Below, piece by piece: positions 50,052 to 58,108 of a stretch of DNA of 64,000 nucleotides. The stretch's first letter is position 1. Each line of letters begins with the position of its first letter. Source of the stretch: CAYREV01 sp964423345 (GTDB lineage Bacteria; Bacteroidota; Rhodothermia; Balneolales; Balneolaceae); assembly GCA_964423345.1 (NCBI GenBank), contig CAYREV010000006.1, forward strand, positions 1 through 64,000, given 5' to 3'. The position numbers were made by a program, and so were the translations under genes. The notes under the pieces are model-generated. The model had not been told where the DNA came from. It worked only from the letters and a program-made list of their open reading frames with translations, and ran no database searches.

Positions 50052-50441
50052 ATGAATTCTGCATTAATTGTAATTATCCTGCTAGCCGTCGCATTCGGCT
50101 TATTCTATATTTCCAAACAACAATCGGCTGAGATGGTCACTCCCGGGCAGTTCAGGGAGTTGATGGAATCCAATCCGGGGGTCGTGATCGATGTACGCAC
50201 GGCTAATGAACACACGGCGGGCCACCTGGAGATAACCGATCATAACTTTGATGTGATGTCAGGGCAATTCAACAAACAGCTGAAGGACCTGGACCGGGAC
50301 CGGACCTACTACCTGTATTGCCGAACGGGCAACCGAAGCGGCAAGGCGGCCCGGATCATGAAGAGCAACGGCTTTGAGGAGGTGTACAATATTGGCGGAT
50401 TCCGGGACCTCGCCGAAGCCGGTTTTGAAACCAAACCCTGA
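50052..50441 (+). CDS. Membrane-anchored single-domain rhodanese
   Basis: A 129-residue protein with an N-terminal membrane anchor (about residues 3-20) and one rhodanese domain (about 28-125). VVIDVRTANEHTAGHLE is the CH2A region and LYCRTGNRSGKAARIM the active loop, with Cys90 as the persulfide-carrying residue. The domain should face the periplasm given the short N-terminal head. It could pass sulfane sulfur to or from the YeeE-type transporter. It is the last gene of the sulfur unit and converges with the gntP gene. Confidence 0.9.
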   Translation: MNSALIVIILLAVAFGLFYISKQQSAEMVTPGQFRELMESNPGVVIDVRTANEHTAGHLEITDHNFDVMSGQFNKQLKDLDRDRTYYLYCRTGNRSGKAARIMKSNGFEEVYNIGGFRDLAEAGFETKP

Positions 50442-50472
50442 TAAGGGCATTGGCAGACCTGTTGAAACCCCT

Positions 50473-51825
50473 TCAGAAAAAGAAGCTTAATGTAAGGGCC
50501 AGCACAAAGCCGGTGACGGAGATGATGGTTTCCATGACCGTCCACGATTGCAGGGTTTCTTTTTCGGAAAGCCCCAGGTAACGGTTGACCAGCCAGAAGC
50601 CGCTGTCGTTCACATGCGAGAGGATCGTCGCCCCCGAGGCTATGGCCAGGGCAATAAGGGCCTTATGCGGCTCGGTAAGGGAAAACTGTTCGATGATGGG
50701 CGACATGATGCCTGCTGCGGTGATCATGGAAACCGTGGCCGATCCCTGGGTAATGCGAACGGCACATGCAATGAGGTAGGCCAGTACGATAGCGGGAAGC
50801 CCGAAATCGGCCATGCCGTCGGCCAGCATCCTGCCGACCCCGCTGTCGATGAGCACCTGCTTGAATACGCCTCCCGCACCCGTGATAAGGATGATGACGC
50901 CGGCCGGCTTGAGGGCTTCCATACTCAGGTCGGAGAGCTTGCTGCGGCTGGTTCCCCGTCGCGTGCCAAGCCAGTAGAGGGCCATCAGCACGGCAATGAT
51001 CAGTGCGATAAAGGGATGGCCGATAAAAGTGAAGAGGGCGGTGACCCAGCTTTCCTCTATCCGGCCGGCCCCGACGAGAGCATCTGTCAGGGTATTGCAC
51101 AGGATGAGGATAAGCGGGATGCTGATGATAGCGCAGATCGCTCCGAATGAGGGCAGGCCCTCTTCCTGCTCCTCCCGTTGTTCCAGTTCCATGTATTCCG
51201 GCACCCGCGCGTCAATTTTCTTGCTGATATAGTTGCCGAAGATCGGGCCGGCGAGTATGGCAGCAGGAATACCGATGATAAAACCGAATAGTATCACCCA
51301 GCCGAGGTCGGCACCCAGTATTTCAGCTACCGCTATGGGACCCGGCGTGGGCGGTATGAAACTGTGGGTTACCGCCAGCCCCGTGAGCAGGGGGATGCCG
51401 TAGTAGAGCAGCGACTTGCCGGTATCACGGGCCAGGGCATACACCATAGGCACCAGAATAATAAAGCCGACATCAAAGAAGACGGGGATGGCGACAATAA
51501 AACCCGTCAAGGTCAGGGCCCAGGAAGCATTTTTATGCCCGAACTTCCTGAGCATGGTTCGGGCCAGCGCTTCGGCCCCTCCCGAATGTTCCAGGATCTG
51601 CCCGAAGATGGCGCCCAGTCCCACCACCGTGGCGACAAAACCGAGGGTGCCGCCCATGCCGTTCTGTATACTTTCGAGCACTCCCTCAACCGGCATGCCG
51701 GAGGCCAGCCCCACAAACACACTGGAGATAAGCAATGCGATAAAGGCATTGATCTTGAGGCGGGTGACCAGGTATAGAAGTATGGCTATACCGCCAAGCG
51801 TGGCCAGCAGTAACTGATATTCCAT
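50473..51825 (-). CDS. gntP: Gluconate:H+ symporter, GntP family
   Basis: A 450-residue permease with about 12 helices and family motifs: FVATVVGLGAIFGQILEHSG, GFIVAIPVFFDVGFIILVPM, VTHSFIPPTPGPIAVAEILG and SHVNDSGFWLVNRYLGLSE near the C-terminus. It imports gluconate or a related sugar acid. I chose ATG 51825 (MEYQLLLATLGG) because it is the first in the hydrophobic region and lies 10 bp after the gnd stop; the open frame further upstream overlaps gnd. It is the last gene of a gntK-gnd-gntP order on the minus strand. Confidence 0.93.
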   Translation of the reverse strand: MEYQLLLATLGGIAILLYLVTRLKINAFIALLISSVFVGLASGMPVEGVLESIQNGMGGTLGFVATVVGLGAIFGQILEHSGGAEALARTMLRKFGHKNASWALTLTGFIVAIPVFFDVGFIILVPMVYALARDTGKSLLYYGIPLLTGLAVTHSFIPPTPGPIAVAEILGADLGWVILFGFIIGIPAAILAGPIFGNYISKKIDARVPEYMELEQREEQEEGLPSFGAICAIISIPLILILCNTLTDALVGAGRIEESWVTALFTFIGHPFIALIIAVLMALYWLGTRRGTSRSKLSDLSMEALKPAGVIILITGAGGVFKQVLIDSGVGRMLADGMADFGLPAIVLAYLIACAVRITQGSATVSMITAAGIMSPIIEQFSLTEPHKALIALAIASGATILSHVNDSGFWLVNRYLGLSEKETLQSWTVMETIISVTGFVLALTLSFFF

Positions 51826-51835
51826 AATGGTGGTT

Positions 51836-53272
51836 TTACGCTTTAGGTTTCCACTCGCTGTGAAACAGGGTGCCCCGGGGACGGTCAACCAGCTCGTAGC
51901 CGTGGGCTCCGAAATAATCCCGCTGGGCCTGGATCAGGTTGGCGGGCAGGCGTCCCGTCCGCAGCATATCGTACTGCAGCAGGGCATTGCTCATGGCCGG
52001 GGTCGGCAGACCGTAGGCGTGGGCGGGGGAGATGACGCGGCGCAGATGCTGCTGAAGGGCGCTTAGTTTTCGGGCAAAGGCGGGGTCGGCCAGCAGATGC
52101 GGGAGTCCGCGGGACGTCTGAAATACCTTTTGGGCTGTTTTGAGCAGTTCTGAACGGATGATGCAGCCGTTTTGCCAAATACGGCAGATCTCCTCCGGGT
52201 TGATCTCCCATCCCCGCTGCCGTCCGGCTTCCTGAATAAGGTAGAAGCCTTCCGCGAGGACGATAAGGCGCGCGGCCAGCAGGGCCGAAGGCAGAGATTC
52301 CAGGAGTTGAGCGCCGCCGGCATCGACGGTAGGCTCGGGACCTTCCAGCTCTCCCGAGAGTTTATTCCTGAAATTTTTGAGGCTTGAGAACATCCTGGCG
52401 TGAACCGCAGAGGAGATGACGGGCAGGGGTGCTCCCTTATCCAGGGCCGCTTTGGCCGTCCACCGTCCGGTACCCTTCTGTCCTGCGGTATCCAGTATTT
52501 TCTCGACCAGGGGAGAGCCGTCCCCGTCTCTAACGCCCAATATATCGATGGTAATATCCAGCAGGTAACTGTTGAGTTCTCCCCGGTTCCACTCCTCGAA
52601 AACGGATGCGATCCCGGATGCATCCATTCCCAGGCCCCTTTTAAGCAGGTCGTAACACTCAGCGATCAGCTGCATATCGGCATATTCGATGCCGTTGTGG
52701 ACCATCTTGACAAAGTGGCCGGCTCCCTCCTTCCCAATCCAGCTGCAGCAGGGCCTGCCTTCGGAATCCTTGGCGGCGATCCGGTTCAGGAGGGGGAGAA
52801 CCCGGCTGCGGGCCTGCAGAGAACCGCCGGGCATGAGGGAGGGGCCGTTTCTGGCGCCTTCGGCTCCGCCGGAAACGCCCAAGCCGACAAAGTGCAACTT
52901 TTGCGCCGACAACTCTTTGAGCCGTCGCCCGGTATCCTCATAATGGGAGTTGCCCCCGTCGATGAGAATATCCCCTTCGTCGAGCAGGGGTGTCAGCGTT
53001 TCCAGAACGCGGTCTACCACCTCCCCGGCTTTGACCATCAGAAGAATGATGCGGGGAGCATCCAGGGCGGCAAGGAAGTCCTTTTCCGTGTAGGTGCCGA
53101 TAAAATTTTTATCCTCCCCGTTTTGCTGCAGGAAATCCTCCAGCCGGTTTTCCTCGCTTCCGGGCAGGGTTTTGTTGAAGAGGGCCACGCGGTAGCCCTT
53201 GTCCTCAAAGTTCAGGGCAAGGTTGCTTCCCATTACGCCCAGTCCGTAAATGCCAATCTGTGCTTTTTCCAT
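51836..53272 (-). CDS. gnd: 6-phosphogluconate dehydrogenase, decarboxylating
   Basis: A 478-residue enzyme of the long (about 470-residue) type. It starts with the NADP-binding Rossmann motif IGIYGLGVMGSNLALNFEDK, has VGLGVSGGAEGARNGPSLMP in the substrate region (with the family's GVSGGEEGAR loop), GHFVKMVHNGIEYADMQ, and a C-terminal YFGAHGYE. It converts 6-phosphogluconate to ribulose-5-phosphate, CO2 and NADPH. Together with gluconokinase and GntP it forms a complete gluconate shunt: uptake, phosphorylation and entry to the pentose phosphate pathway. The start is the first in-frame ATG at the Rossmann fold. Confidence 0.97.
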   Translation of the reverse strand: MEKAQIGIYGLGVMGSNLALNFEDKGYRVALFNKTLPGSEENRLEDFLQQNGEDKNFIGTYTEKDFLAALDAPRIILLMVKAGEVVDRVLETLTPLLDEGDILIDGGNSHYEDTGRRLKELSAQKLHFVGLGVSGGAEGARNGPSLMPGGSLQARSRVLPLLNRIAAKDSEGRPCCSWIGKEGAGHFVKMVHNGIEYADMQLIAECYDLLKRGLGMDASGIASVFEEWNRGELNSYLLDITIDILGVRDGDGSPLVEKILDTAGQKGTGRWTAKAALDKGAPLPVISSAVHARMFSSLKNFRNKLSGELEGPEPTVDAGGAQLLESLPSALLAARLIVLAEGFYLIQEAGRQRGWEINPEEICRIWQNGCIIRSELLKTAQKVFQTSRGLPHLLADPAFARKLSALQQHLRRVISPAHAYGLPTPAMSNALLQYDMLRTGRLPANLIQAQRDYFGAHGYELVDRPRGTLFHSEWKPKA

Positions 53273-53337
53273 AGGCTGTTTTCAGAATATCGGCTAAGTG
53301 GATATAGCTACTGAATAGCTGTCAAATATGCAAAAGG

Positions 53338-53829
53338 TTATGGAGAGTCGGCCTCCAGCTGCTCAAGGATCTCCCCGACTATTTTTTCCGGGGACCGGTC
53401 GATGGAGACGGTAATGGCCCGTTCAGGCTTTTCAAGGGCCTCGAACTGGGAGTCGAGCAGCGAAAGGGGCATGAAATGACCGTTTCGGTCTTTCATGCGG
53501 CCTGCTATAAGTTCCCTGGATCCCTTTAGATATATAAATTGCACGGGGATCCCGTCGGGTGTGAGGATGGACCGGTAGGACTTCTTAAGGGCCGAGCAGG
53601 CCAGCACCGCTCCTCCCTGTTCTTCCCAATCCTGCATGGCCCGTGCCATGTTTCGAAGCCAGGGCAGGCGATCTTTATCGTTTAGCGGCAGACCTTCCTT
53701 CATCTTCCCGATATTGGATTCCGGGTGGTAATCGTCGGCATCATAAAAAGGGAGATTCAGTGCCTGTGCCAGCTTGGTTCCCACCAGGGTTTTCCCAGAG
53801 CTGCTGACCCCCATCACGATATAAATCAT
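53338..53829 (-). CDS. gntK: Gluconokinase
   Basis: A 163-residue kinase of the small GntK type. The P-loop is MGVSSSGKTLVGTKLA (about 6-21), followed by FYDADDYHPESNIGKMKEGL, DRLPWLRNMARAM and VLACSALKKSYRSIL. These match E. coli GntK/IdnK closely. It phosphorylates D-gluconate to 6-phosphogluconate, the substrate of the next gene, 65 bp downstream. It heads the unit. The upstream gap holds a copy of the interspersed repeat and no recognisable operator. Confidence 0.95.
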   Translation of the reverse strand: MIYIVMGVSSSGKTLVGTKLAQALNLPFYDADDYHPESNIGKMKEGLPLNDKDRLPWLRNMARAMQDWEEQGGAVLACSALKKSYRSILTPDGIPVQFIYLKGSRELIAGRMKDRNGHFMPLSLLDSQFEALEKPERAITVSIDRSPEKIVGEILEQLEADSP

Positions 53830-53850
53830 TTAGAATCGTATTGAGTAGAA

Positions 53851-53870
53851 AGTAGTGAGTAGAAAGTATA
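53851..53870. repeat. Copy of the AGTAGTGAGTAG-type repeat
   Basis: The 20 bases match the left arm of the element at 11531-11550 at 18 of 20 positions. It sits in the gap upstream of gntK and downstream of arsC, with no second arm found nearby, so it appears to be a partial copy. Confidence 0.55.
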
Positions 53871-53963
53871 AAACCTTTCAGTTCATGCCAACAGGCCATC
53901 TATCAACATACCGGATTCAGGCTCCGGGATACTGAAAGCTGTTTGTTACATGCCTTTTAATGG

Positions 53964-54380
53964 CTAAAGGCTGTTAAGGAATTCTGCTGCAAAAGATCTG
54001 ATATGGTCCCGTACCCTTCGAAACTCCTCCAGTATTTCCTCTTCCGTGCCGCCGGCTCCTGCAGGGTCCGTGAAGTTTTGGTGAATGCGCCGGGACTTGG
54101 CGGGGAACCAGGGACAGTTTTCGCGGGCGTGGTCGCAAACCGTGATGACATAGTCGAAGTCGAACTCCCGGTATTCGTCCAGGTGATTGGAGGTGTGCGA
54201 GCTGATATCCACCCCGGCTTCCTTCATCACCTGTACGGCGCGGGGATTGACCCCGTGTGTTTCAATGCCGGCACTGTAGACAACCAGCCTTTTTTCGGTA
54301 TCCATATGCTCCAGCCAGCCGTGGGCCATCTGGCTGCGGCAGGAGTTGCCGGTGCATAAGACAAGTACGGAGGTTTTCAT
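53964..54380 (-). CDS. arsC: Arsenate reductase, thioredoxin-coupled type (low-MW phosphatase fold)
   Basis: A 138-residue enzyme. The active P-loop VLCTGNSCRSQMAHGWLEHM carries the nucleophilic Cys (about residue 9) and a second Cys in the loop (residue 14), with Arg following, as in ArsC of the low-molecular-weight tyrosine-phosphatase type. FDYVITVCDHARENCPWFPA later supplies the redox Cys pair of the Staphylococcus-type enzyme. It reduces arsenate to arsenite using thioredoxin. It lies five bases downstream of arsM, so reduction and methylation are co-expressed. No arsenite efflux gene (ArsB or ACR3) is seen in the window. Confidence 0.95.
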   Translation of the reverse strand: MKTSVLVLCTGNSCRSQMAHGWLEHMDTEKRLVVYSAGIETHGVNPRAVQVMKEAGVDISSHTSNHLDEYREFDFDYVITVCDHARENCPWFPAKSRRIHQNFTDPAGAGGTEEEILEEFRRVRDHIRSFAAEFLNSL

Positions 54381-54385
54381 AGTGT

Positions 54386-55225
54386 TTATACCCCTGCGTT
54401 ATTTTCAGCTTTTTCACCATACACCGTGACGCTGAAGATGCCGGTGCCTGAATTTCGGAAATCACCGATTTGATCTTCCGACAGGTATTTTCCCAGTATT
54501 TCGGTAGGAAGGTTGATCTCTTTCTGTTTCTGGACGGTGACGTCTGCGAATCCCGCCTCCCGGATGATGTCGAGGTATTCATCAATATCAATAGCCCCGG
54601 ATACGCAGCCGGCGTACATCTCCGCATCCTCTTTCAGGGAAGCGGGCAGCGTTCCCCGGATCACTACGTCGGAGATGCTGAAGTGTCCCCCGGCTTTGGT
54701 GATACGGTATGTTTCGGCAAAGGCCTTGCGTTTATCGGGGACGAGGTTCAGCACGCAGTTGCTGACCACCACATCGGCGATATGGTCATCCAGCGGCATC
54801 TCTTCAATGTCACCGAGGACAAATTCCACGTTCTCGAGGTTCAGTTTCCGGGCGTTTATACGTGCTTTTTCAACCATCGCTTCGGTCATGTCCAGGCCTA
54901 TGACCCGGCCACTTTCGCCGGTGAGCTCCCTCGCAACAAAACAGTCGTTACCGGCTCCCGAACCCAGGTCTACCACCGTATCGCCCTCATTGATGTGGGC
55001 ATATTCGGTAGGGAGTCCGCAGCCAAGCCCCAGGTCGGCATCGGCATTGTATCCACTCATCTCGGAGTAATCGTCGGCAAAGACCGAATAGTCAACGGTA
55101 TCGCAGCCGCAGCCCGTGCCACAACAGGAGGCCGTATTATCCTCACGGCTCTGTTCGCTTATTCGGGCATATTTTTCTTTTACGGTGTCTTTGAGCTTGG
55201 CGGTTTCCAGGTTTTCTTTATTCAT
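54386..55225 (-). CDS. arsM: Arsenite S-adenosylmethionine methyltransferase
   Basis: A 279-residue enzyme. SAM motif I is VVDLGSGAGNDCFVARELTG (residues 84-103). The Cys set fits ArsM: Cys34/35/39/41 in an N-terminal CCGTGCGC cluster, Cys69 in LGLGCGLPT, Cys95, Cys157 in VSNCVLNLV, and Cys207 in YAGCVSGA; the last two match the core As(III)-binding pair. It methylates arsenite to mono-, di- and volatile trimethyl arsenicals. It lies between arsR and arsC on one strand, 48 bp after the arsR stop, so it is probably induced by As(III). Confidence 0.95.
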   Translation of the reverse strand: MNKENLETAKLKDTVKEKYARISEQSREDNTASCCGTGCGCDTVDYSVFADDYSEMSGYNADADLGLGCGLPTEYAHINEGDTVVDLGSGAGNDCFVARELTGESGRVIGLDMTEAMVEKARINARKLNLENVEFVLGDIEEMPLDDHIADVVVSNCVLNLVPDKRKAFAETYRITKAGGHFSISDVVIRGTLPASLKEDAEMYAGCVSGAIDIDEYLDIIREAGFADVTVQKQKEINLPTEILGKYLSEDQIGDFRNSGTGIFSVTVYGEKAENNAGV

Positions 55226-55273
55226 TATTTGGTGTCAATCGGTTAAAAAAAGTGTTTTCCCTGCCTGCATTAT

Positions 55274-55600
55274 TCAACAGTTTTTGCATTTGACCATAGT
55301 TTGCAGAAATGGCACCAGCAGGCTTTTTAATTCATCGGCCGCATCCCCGTCAATGCAATAGCAGGTACGCACCCCGTCAATTTCCCCCTTTATGATGCCC
55401 GCCTCTTTAAGGGCTTTAAGGTGCTGGGATACGGTCGATTGCGCCAGGGGTAGCCGGTCGGTGATATCCCCGCAGATACAGCTGTTTTGATCCAGCAGTA
55501 TTTCAAGGATAGCCACCCGCGCCGGATGCCCGAGGGCTTTAGCGAGTTCCGCGGTGCGTTTCTGCCTGGTGCTAAATTTGTGTGCTTTGGTAAGAGGCAT
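55274..55600 (-). CDS. arsR: ArsR-family metalloregulator
   Basis: A 108-residue winged-helix repressor. It has RTAELAKALGHPARVAILEI, then the CICGDI motif (Cys41 and Cys43, equivalent to the ELCVCDL sensor region), LPLAQSTVSQHLKALKEAGI as recognition helix, and two more Cys at the end (Cys105 and Cys108). The C-x-C plus C-terminal pair could form an As(III) site. It should repress arsR-arsM-arsC and release on arsenite. Two perfect dyads lie 11-41 bases upstream of its ATG. Confidence 0.95.
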   Translation of the reverse strand: MPLTKAHKFSTRQKRTAELAKALGHPARVAILEILLDQNSCICGDITDRLPLAQSTVSQHLKALKEAGIIKGEIDGVRTCYCIDGDAADELKSLLVPFLQTMVKCKNC

Positions 55601-55610
55601 AATTTAGTTC

Positions 55611-55641
55611 ATCGTAATTTTACGATAAACTAAATTTAGTT
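55611..55641. promoter_or_regulatory. ArsR-type operator dyads
   Basis: Two perfect palindromes lie just upstream of arsR: ATCGTAA-TT-TTACGAT (55611-55626) and AACTAAATTTAGTT (55628-55641), with a further AATTTAGTT half-copy at 55601-55609. The first begins 10 bases before the arsR start codon. This spacing and the A+T-rich dyad form fit an ArsR-family operator overlapping the promoter. Confidence 0.7.
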
Positions 55642-55771
55642 GCATTAATTGTCAAGTATTAAGTTTTTTCGAACGGGGTAGTGTTCGGAGGGGAAGTCAA
55701 AACGTTTATATAATTTAACAGGATCAAAATTCAATTTATCCACGAAAGCATTAGGTTTGTAAAAAACGAAA

Positions 55772-57436
55772 ATGAGGATATTAATTATGACTAACAGATT
55801 CTTTCGCTATTTGACGCTCTTGGTGCTGGTTTCGGCCCTGGGGGTGGAATCGGTCCCGGCCCAGAAAAGCAGCAAATCCTTTGAACCGGACGACCGCCCA
55901 AAGCTGGTAGTCGGCATAGTAGTGGATCAGATGCGGTACGACTACCTGACCAAATACTGGGACCGCTTTGGCGAGGGCGGGTTCAAGAGGCTGGTCAAGG
56001 GCGGATTCAACTTTGCCAACACCCACTACAACTATTTTCCCACTTACACCGGGCCGGGACATGCGGCCGTTTACACCGGTGCCACCCCGTCGGTTAACGG
56101 GGTGGTGGGCAACGACTGGTACAGCCGGGAACTGGGCCGGAATATGTACGTAGTGGAAGATCCGACGGTTTCTGCGGTGGGAGCTGAAGGTGAGGCCGGG
56201 CAGATGTCGCCCGCCAACCTGCTGAGCAGCACCATCACCGATGAGTTGAAAAAGAAAGTGCCTGCCTCCAACATTGTTGCGGTATCTGTAAAGGACCGCG
56301 GAGCGGTGCTGCCCGCGGGACATCTGGGTGACCTGTCGCTGTGGTATGACGCTAGCAGGGGACATTTTATCAGCAGCAGCTGGTTTGTCGACCGCCTGCC
56401 GGAGTGGGTAACGATATTTAACGACTCGGGTGTAGCGGAGCGGCTGAGCAAACAGAAGTGGACGCCCTACCTTCCCCTGGAGGAGTATACCGGGAGCAAT
56501 GCCGACGACACCCCCTATGAAGGCACCTTCAGCTGGGAGGAGCGTCCGGTTTTTCCCCATGAGCTGTCCCGGGCCGAAAACCCCTATGCTGCCTTTATAA
56601 GCTCGCCTTTCGGAAACACCCTGGTGAAGGAAGTGGCGTTGAAAGCCATTGAACATGAACAGCTGGGAGCAGACGAACATACCGACTTCCTGGCAGTCAG
56701 CTTCTCTTCTACCGACTATGTAGGCCACAAATACGGCCCCCGGTCCATTGAGGTGGCCGACACTTACCTGCGCCTCGATAGGGAACTGGCCGATCTGTTG
56801 GATACCCTGGATAAGCAGGTGGGCAAGGGCAACTACCTCCTATTCCTGACGTCCGACCACGGCGCGGTGGATGTGCCCCGTGAGCTTAAAGACCGGGGAC
56901 TGCCGGGAGGGTATTTTGACAGCGATACGGCCATCGACTCGCTGAAAACCCATTTAAATGAGCGGTACGGAGAAGGGAAATGGATTGAGGCCTATATCAA
57001 CCAGCAGGTATACCTGGACCGTGACCTGATTGAAAGGGAGGGGGTAGCCCTGGAAAATGTACAGAGGGAAGCGGCCGAATACCTGCTTCGTTTCGAGGGG
57101 GTGCTTTCCACCAATACGGCTGCCAACTTTATGTCTGAAAACTACAACAGGGGCTTGCAGGGGATGTACCGCCGGGGATTTCTCTACAAGCGTTCCGGTG
57201 ATGTGTATATACAGCTCGGTCCGGGATGGCTCGACAGCACCTACCGTACGGGTACCAGCCACGGATCCCCCTATAATTACGACACGCATGTTCCGATGCT
57301 GCTATATGGAAAGGGCATACCTCAGGGCGTTTCACACCGAAAAACATCGATTACCCAGCTGGCCCCGACCCTGTCCACACTGTTGAACGTTTCATTTCCC
57401 GACGGCTCGAGAGCCAAACCGCTGCTCTTTAAGTAG
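55772..57436 (+). CDS. Alkaline phosphatase family protein, PafA-like
   Basis: A 554-residue exported phosphatase with a signal peptide (ending SVPAQ, about residue 31). The alkaline phosphatase superfamily fold is shown by KLVVGIVVDQMRYDYLTKYW (metal Asp), FPTYTGPGHAAVYTG (nucleophilic Thr, PafA-type instead of Ser), SSTDYVGHKYGP, LLFLTSDHGAVDVP and HGSPYNYDTHVPMLL with late His ligands. PafA-type enzymes release phosphate from many monoesters and need no signal from low phosphate in some Bacteroidota. A second Met at 55787 (MTNRFFRYL) gives a more usual signal peptide. It stands alone, divergent from arsR. Confidence 0.92.
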   Translation: MRILIMTNRFFRYLTLLVLVSALGVESVPAQKSSKSFEPDDRPKLVVGIVVDQMRYDYLTKYWDRFGEGGFKRLVKGGFNFANTHYNYFPTYTGPGHAAVYTGATPSVNGVVGNDWYSRELGRNMYVVEDPTVSAVGAEGEAGQMSPANLLSSTITDELKKKVPASNIVAVSVKDRGAVLPAGHLGDLSLWYDASRGHFISSSWFVDRLPEWVTIFNDSGVAERLSKQKWTPYLPLEEYTGSNADDTPYEGTFSWEERPVFPHELSRAENPYAAFISSPFGNTLVKEVALKAIEHEQLGADEHTDFLAVSFSSTDYVGHKYGPRSIEVADTYLRLDRELADLLDTLDKQVGKGNYLLFLTSDHGAVDVPRELKDRGLPGGYFDSDTAIDSLKTHLNERYGEGKWIEAYINQQVYLDRDLIEREGVALENVQREAAEYLLRFEGVLSTNTAANFMSENYNRGLQGMYRRGFLYKRSGDVYIQLGPGWLDSTYRTGTSHGSPYNYDTHVPMLLYGKGIPQGVSHRKTSITQLAPTLSTLLNVSFPDGSRAKPLLFK

Positions 57437-57504
57437 TGCCCATATGCCGGGGGGACATATAAATCGGAATAATTTCCGGTAACGGGTCAATCCTATTGCC
57501 CGGC

Positions 57505-58104
57505 CTACCAGATGCGGTTGATGTCTTCTGTCACCATTTCGGGAGGCACCACGCTGCCGGGATAGGTAAAGCGCACCCTGCCCCTGCGGTCGATAATCAG
57601 TATGCGGTCGGAATGGTTCATAATATAGCCGTGGCTACCGTGATCCATGGCAGCAGTGGAGGAATCGGCTTTCTCGGTCTTAATATCCATACTCTCCAAA
57701 AGAGGGGATATGGAGGATGAATCGCCGGTGAGCAGGGTAAAGGTATCCTCATCCAGCCTGAACTTTTCCATGTATGCCCGGAGCACGGAGGGGGTGTCCC
57801 TTGCCGGATCGAAGCTGATTTCAACAAACCGGATGCTCTCGGTGTCCTGCAGGCTGCGGCTGATATTTTTCATGTTGGCGGTGATGACCGAACAAATATT
57901 GGGACAGTGGGTATAGATAAAGCCTACCACCAGGATGTCGCCTTCAAAATCGCCGGGAAAATCCACCGAGGCACTGTCCTGGTTGACGACCGAAAAAGAG
58001 TCGTCGCTCAGATCATGTATCACTTCGGGCCCCCCGCAACCGGCTATAAAAATGGCCAAAAGGGGCAGTAAAAAACATGATCGGCTGTAACGGGCAGTAT
58101 CCAC
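57505..58104 (-). CDS. SCO1/SenC-family copper chaperone lipoprotein
   Basis: About 199 residues from GTG 58104. A lipobox IFIAGC is followed by a thioredoxin-fold SCO domain: THCPNIC (Cys67 and Cys71 in this numbering), FVEISFDPARDTPSVLRAY, and MNHSDRILIIDRRGRVRFTY with the conserved His. Cys-Cys-His binds Cu and serves cytochrome oxidase CuA assembly or thiol-disulfide exchange. The start is not certain: the only upstream Met (58155) lies inside the CDF gene, whereas GTG 58104 begins four bases after its stop and gives a normal lipoprotein signal. It is co-directional with the CDF gene and convergent with the phosphatase. Confidence 0.88.
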   Translation of the reverse strand: MDTARYSRSCFLLPLLAIFIAGCGGPEVIHDLSDDSFSVVNQDSASVDFPGDFEGDILVVGFIYTHCPNICSVITANMKNISRSLQDTESIRFVEISFDPARDTPSVLRAYMEKFRLDEDTFTLLTGDSSSISPLLESMDIKTEKADSSTAAMDHGSHGYIMNHSDRILIIDRRGRVRFTYPGSVVPPEMVTEDINRIW

Positions 58105-58108
58105 TATC

